In this document: positions 57,669 through 60,337 of the stretch, piece after piece
How the letters are laid out: every line of letters starts with the position of its first letter
Position numbering within the stretch: position 1 is the first letter of the stretch
Source: JANXXV01 sp038230275
GTDB lineage: Bacteria; Acidobacteriota; Terriglobia; Bryobacterales; Bryobacteraceae
Direction of reading: 5' to 3'
DNA: 60,337 nucleotides
Assembly: GCA_038230275.1 (NCBI GenBank)
Contig: JBBRNO010000025.1
Span: forward strand, 1-60,337
The notes under the pieces: generated by a model
What the model was told of the DNA's origin: nothing
Seen by the model: the letters and a program-made list of their open reading frames with translations, nothing else
Databases searched by the model: none
Position numbers and translations under genes: made by a program

Positions 57669-60337
57669 TTATCGGAACAACCAAACCCTCATTAACGATA
57701 GCAACTGATCCGTGTCGACCGGTTTCGCGATATAGTCGCTGGCTCCCGCATCGAGACATTTCTCCCGATCACCCTTCATCGCTTTGGCGGTGAGGGCAAT
57801 GATTGGCAGCATCCGGAACTCAGGCGATTGCCGAATCTGCCGCATGGTTTCATAACCATCCATATCGGGCATCATGATGTCCATGAGAACCACGCTGAGG
57901 TCGGGGGTTGCGCGAATGACGTCAATTGCACCCTGCCCGCCGGTGACACTGAGAACATTCATCTCGTGGTTTTCGAGCAACGATGTGAGTGCGAAAATGT
58001 TGCGTGCGTCGTCGTCGACCACCAGGATCTTTCGACCTTTCAATACTTCATTGGAGCCATGGAGCCGCTCTAGCATCTGCTGCCTTTGAGGCGGCAACTC
58101 GGTGACTACGCGATGGAGGAACAATGCCGTTTCGTCCAGAAGACGTTCCGGAGACTGAACGTCCTTCAGCACCACGCTCTTGGCCACCGCCTTGAGCCTG
58201 TTCTGCTCGTCCGCGTTGAGTTCCTTGCCGGTGAAGACGACCACCGGTATGTCCCTGAGTGCCGGCTCGGCATGCAATGTTTCCAGAAGCTCGAAGCCGC
58301 TCATGTCGGGCAGCCGCAGATCGAGCACGACGCAGTCAAACGTGCCGCCGATCATGGCTTCCATCGCCTCTCTGCCGCTGCCGACCGCGACCAGCTGGAT
58401 GTCCTTGTAGCCAAGAAGTTCCACGATGGACTGGCGCTCGACATCGTTGTCTTCCACGATCAGGAGCCGCTTCGTACGTGGGGCGGTGAAATCCTTGATC
58501 TTTTCGAGGGCAAGCTCAATGCCGTCCGTGGTGGGCGCTTTGATCACGTAAGAGAACGCACCATGCGCGAGGCCGTGCCGCCGTTCCTCTTCCATCGTTA
58601 CGATCTGCACCGGTATATGGCGCAGTGTCGGATCGAGTTTCAACTCGTTCAGCACTGTCCAGCCAAGCATGTCAGGCAGGAAGATATCGAGCGAAATCGC
58701 GGAAGGCCGGAATTGCCGCGCCAGTGAAAGACCCAGTGCTCCCTTCATCGCAACGATCCCCTTGAACCCTTTGTCTCTTGCGAGACCCAGCAGGATTCGG
58801 GCATAGTGCGGGTCGTCTTCCACGATGAGCAGAACTGAATCGTTCTCCTTGATGGCGTTGCGATCGTCTTCGATATGCTCTTCCCGCGGGCTGGGGAGCG
58901 CCGCCATCGTGTGCGCTCGCGGGTGCGCGGCGGAAAAGCTTCTGAAGGGTGACGTCCGGGCACTGTCGGGGCCGGCATAAAGAACCGGCAGAAAGAGCGT
59001 GAACGTACTTCCTTTTCCATGAACGCTGGCGAGCCGGATTTCGCCCCCCAGTAATAATGCCAGTTCACGGCTGATGGCGAGACCTAGACCCGTGCCGCCG
59101 TACTTGCGGGAGGTTCCCGCATCGGCCTGTTGGAACGCTTCGAAGATCAAACGTTGCTTCTCCGGCGCCACGCCGATACCGGTATCCGTAACCGCGAATG
59201 CCACTACCTGCTGCGCCAGACTAAGCACAGGATGATCAGGGCTCCAGCCCTCTGTGGTCAGGCCGACCCGAACTTCCACCTGACCATGCGCCGTAAACTT
59301 GACCGCGTTCGACAGCAGGTTTTTAAGAATCTGCTGCAGACGCTTCGGATCGCTCGCCATGGAGCGGGGCAGGCCTTCGCTGAAGAGCACGTGAAGCGGA
59401 AGGTTTTTCGTCTCCGCCACGTGCCGGAAGTTGCGGTCAATATTGTCCCGCAGCGCGCTGAAGCTGATGTCTTCGACGTCCACTGTAACGGTTCCCGACT
59501 CGATTTTCGAAAGATCGAGAATGTCGTTAATCAGGTTTAGCAGATCCGAACCGGACGAGTTAATGTTGCGGGAGAATTCCACCTGCTTCGTCGTCAGGTT
59601 GCTGGCGGAGTTCTCCGCCAACTGCTGGCTCAGAATCAGAATGGAGTTGAGCGGAGTGCGCAACTCGTGAGACATATTCGCCAGGAACTCGGACTTGTAC
59701 TTCGAGGTGAGCGCCAGCTCGGCGGCCTTCTCCTCAAGCGCATGGCGTGCCTGCTCCACTTCGGCATTCTTACGTTCGACTTCGGCATTCTGCTCGGCCA
59801 GCAGTCGCGCTTTAGTACCCAGTTCCTCGTTCGATTGTTGCAACTCGCTCTGGCGGGACTGGAGTTCGACCGTCAGCTGTTGCGACTGCGTCAACAAACC
59901 TTCCGTACGCATCGTGGCTTCGATCGTATTGAACACCGCGCCGATACTCTGGGTCAGCAGGTCGAGAAACGCGAGTGATCCCGCATTGAAACTCTGCAGG
60001 GTCGCCAGTTCCACGACGGCCTTGGTCTGACCCTCGAAAAGCACCGGCAGGACAATGATGCTGACCCGCTTGGCCTTCCCGAGGCTCGATGCGATTCTCA
60101 CGAAGTCCGGAGGAACATTCGTCAACAGGATTCGTTTCTTTTCCACCGCGCACTGACCGATCAACCCTTCGCCGATATCAATTTTGCGGTTCAGCGGCGT
60201 CTTTCCGCTGTGCGCATAGCTCCACAGCAATCTCAATTCGCTGCCTTCGACCGTTGCTGCCAGATGGTAAATGGTTCCCTGGTGCGCGTTGACCAAGGGC
60301 GCCAGCTCCGAGAGAAGCATCTGGCCCACGGTATTCA
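57669..60337 (-). CDS. Hybrid histidine kinase: GAF, HisKA, HATPase and three receivers (5' end outside window)
   Basis: At least 889 codons. GAF-type sensor (IDIGEGLIGQCAVEKKRILL), a coiled coil (QSRQSELQQSNEELGTKARL), HisKA with FLANMSHELRTPLNS, HATPase with NLLSNAVKFTA, DTGIGVAPEK and GGTGLGLAISREL, then three receivers: VLLIVEDDPHYARIL/ISLDIFLPDM, LLIVEDNDVERQ/VLDLRLPDMSG and ILVVDDDARNIF/LMDIMMPDMDG. This is the layout of the CHASE3/HAMP-GAF multi-receiver hybrids; the N-terminal part is cut by the window edge. It ends 80 bases before the start of the next kinase, so the three signalling genes form one operon. Confidence 0.9.
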   Translation of the reverse strand, partial: NTVGQMLLSELAPLVNAHQGTIYHLAATVEGSELRLLWSYAHSGKTPLNRKIDIGEGLIGQCAVEKKRILLTNVPPDFVRIASSLGKAKRVSIIVLPVLFEGQTKAVVELATLQSFNAGSLAFLDLLTQSIGAVFNTIEATMRTEGLLTQSQQLTVELQSRQSELQQSNEELGTKARLLAEQNAEVERKNAEVEQARHALEEKAAELALTSKYKSEFLANMSHELRTPLNSILILSQQLAENSASNLTTKQVEFSRNINSSGSDLLNLINDILDLSKIESGTVTVDVEDISFSALRDNIDRNFRHVAETKNLPLHVLFSEGLPRSMASDPKRLQQILKNLLSNAVKFTAHGQVEVRVGLTTEGWSPDHPVLSLAQQVVAFAVTDTGIGVAPEKQRLIFEAFQQADAGTSRKYGGTGLGLAISRELALLLGGEIRLASVHGKGSTFTLFLPVLYAGPDSARTSPFRSFSAAHPRAHTMAALPSPREEHIEDDRNAIKENDSVLLIVEDDPHYARILLGLARDKGFKGIVAMKGALGLSLARQFRPSAISLDIFLPDMLGWTVLNELKLDPTLRHIPVQIVTMEEERRHGLAHGAFSYVIKAPTTDGIELALEKIKDFTAPRTKRLLIVEDNDVERQSIVELLGYKDIQLVAVGSGREAMEAMIGGTFDCVVLDLRLPDMSGFELLETLHAEPALRDIPVVVFTGKELNADEQNRLKAVAKSVVLKDVQSPERLLDETALFLHRVVTELPPQRQQMLERLHGSNEVLKGRKILVVDDDARNIFALTSLLENHEMNVLSVTGGQGAIDVIRATPDLSVVLMDIMMPDMDGYETMRQIRQSPEFRMLPIIALTAKAMKGDREKCLDAGASDYIAKPVDTDQLLSLMRVWLFR

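Noticed and set aside
1..60337. CRISPR arrays, rRNA operons and complete tRNA genes
   Set aside because: No regularly spaced direct repeats, rRNA landmarks or full cloverleaf was seen; the only tRNA signal is the 27-base fragment at 20837.

Overview
The window looks like an acidobacterial chromosome of the Solibacter/Bryobacter type. The basis is the repeated very long Oar-like TonB-dependent receptors with an N-terminal carboxypeptidase-regulatory-like domain (four intact, one relic), a CRTAC1/ASPIC-UnbV protein beside a multihaem cytochrome, DUF1501 and DUF2237 remnants, and proteins with the 'KHGLTA'-type N-terminus. GC content is moderately high. No rRNA gene, complete tRNA gene or CRISPR array was found. 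The taxon is inferred from gene content only.

Layout. 1-1507: three gene relics (TonB receptor, IS1380-like transposase, DUF2237). 1504-8869 (-): operon of TonB receptor, CRTAC1-type FG-GAP protein, TPR protein and a seven-haem cytochrome with TPRs, with ATGA-type overlaps between the last three. 8923-9190: phosphoesterase relic. 9502-14204 (+): TonB receptor, a decayed IS200-type transposase with stem-loops, a DUF1501 fragment and an NTF2-like secreted protein. 14533-20737: LysR regulator divergent from a DabB-DabA inorganic-carbon pump operon that also carries an unknown protein and a CysD. 20738-27200: terminator, tRNA 5' fragment, TonB receptor divergent from a GntR regulator, then decayed PanE and GntR genes fused in frame. 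27302-38759: defence/plasticity region with MazEF, an orphan Phd, a Ser/Thr kinase-TPR-FHA protein, an Eco57I-type adenine methylase with a C-terminal AlbA/Schlafen-like domain, a PLD-SNF2 helicase and a frameshifted VapBC. 38849-41398: terminase large subunit split into ATPase and nuclease genes, a 62-codon leader gene and a KHGLT-family protein, with no other phage genes. 41410-49758: catabolic region with RuBisCO-like and Asp/Glu-racemase relics, MFS transporter, enolase-superfamily dehydratase, M81 peptidase, RidA, a fused amidohydrolase and a SelA-like PLP enzyme. 49755-53135: fourth TonB receptor. 53260-54506: second KHGLT protein and its upstream repeat. 54507-60337 (-): hybrid histidine kinases, a CheY-like regulator and a truncated lipase.

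How genes may work together. The kinase, methylase and helicase genes (37804 to 28631, -) are nearly contiguous and the helicase and methylase are translationally coupled. They may form one anti-phage operon that combines Pgl-like (kinase plus methylase) and type ISP-like (translocase plus methylase) parts without matching BREX or DISARM. RidA, the SelA-like enzyme, the amidohydrolase, the M81 enzyme, the dehydratase and the MFS carrier plausibly degrade an amino-acid or amino-acid-sugar derivative, with the adjacent TonB receptor for import. DabBA with CysD suggests regulated bicarbonate supply linked to sulfate activation. A striking general property is gene decay: at least twelve broken genes lie between the intact ones.
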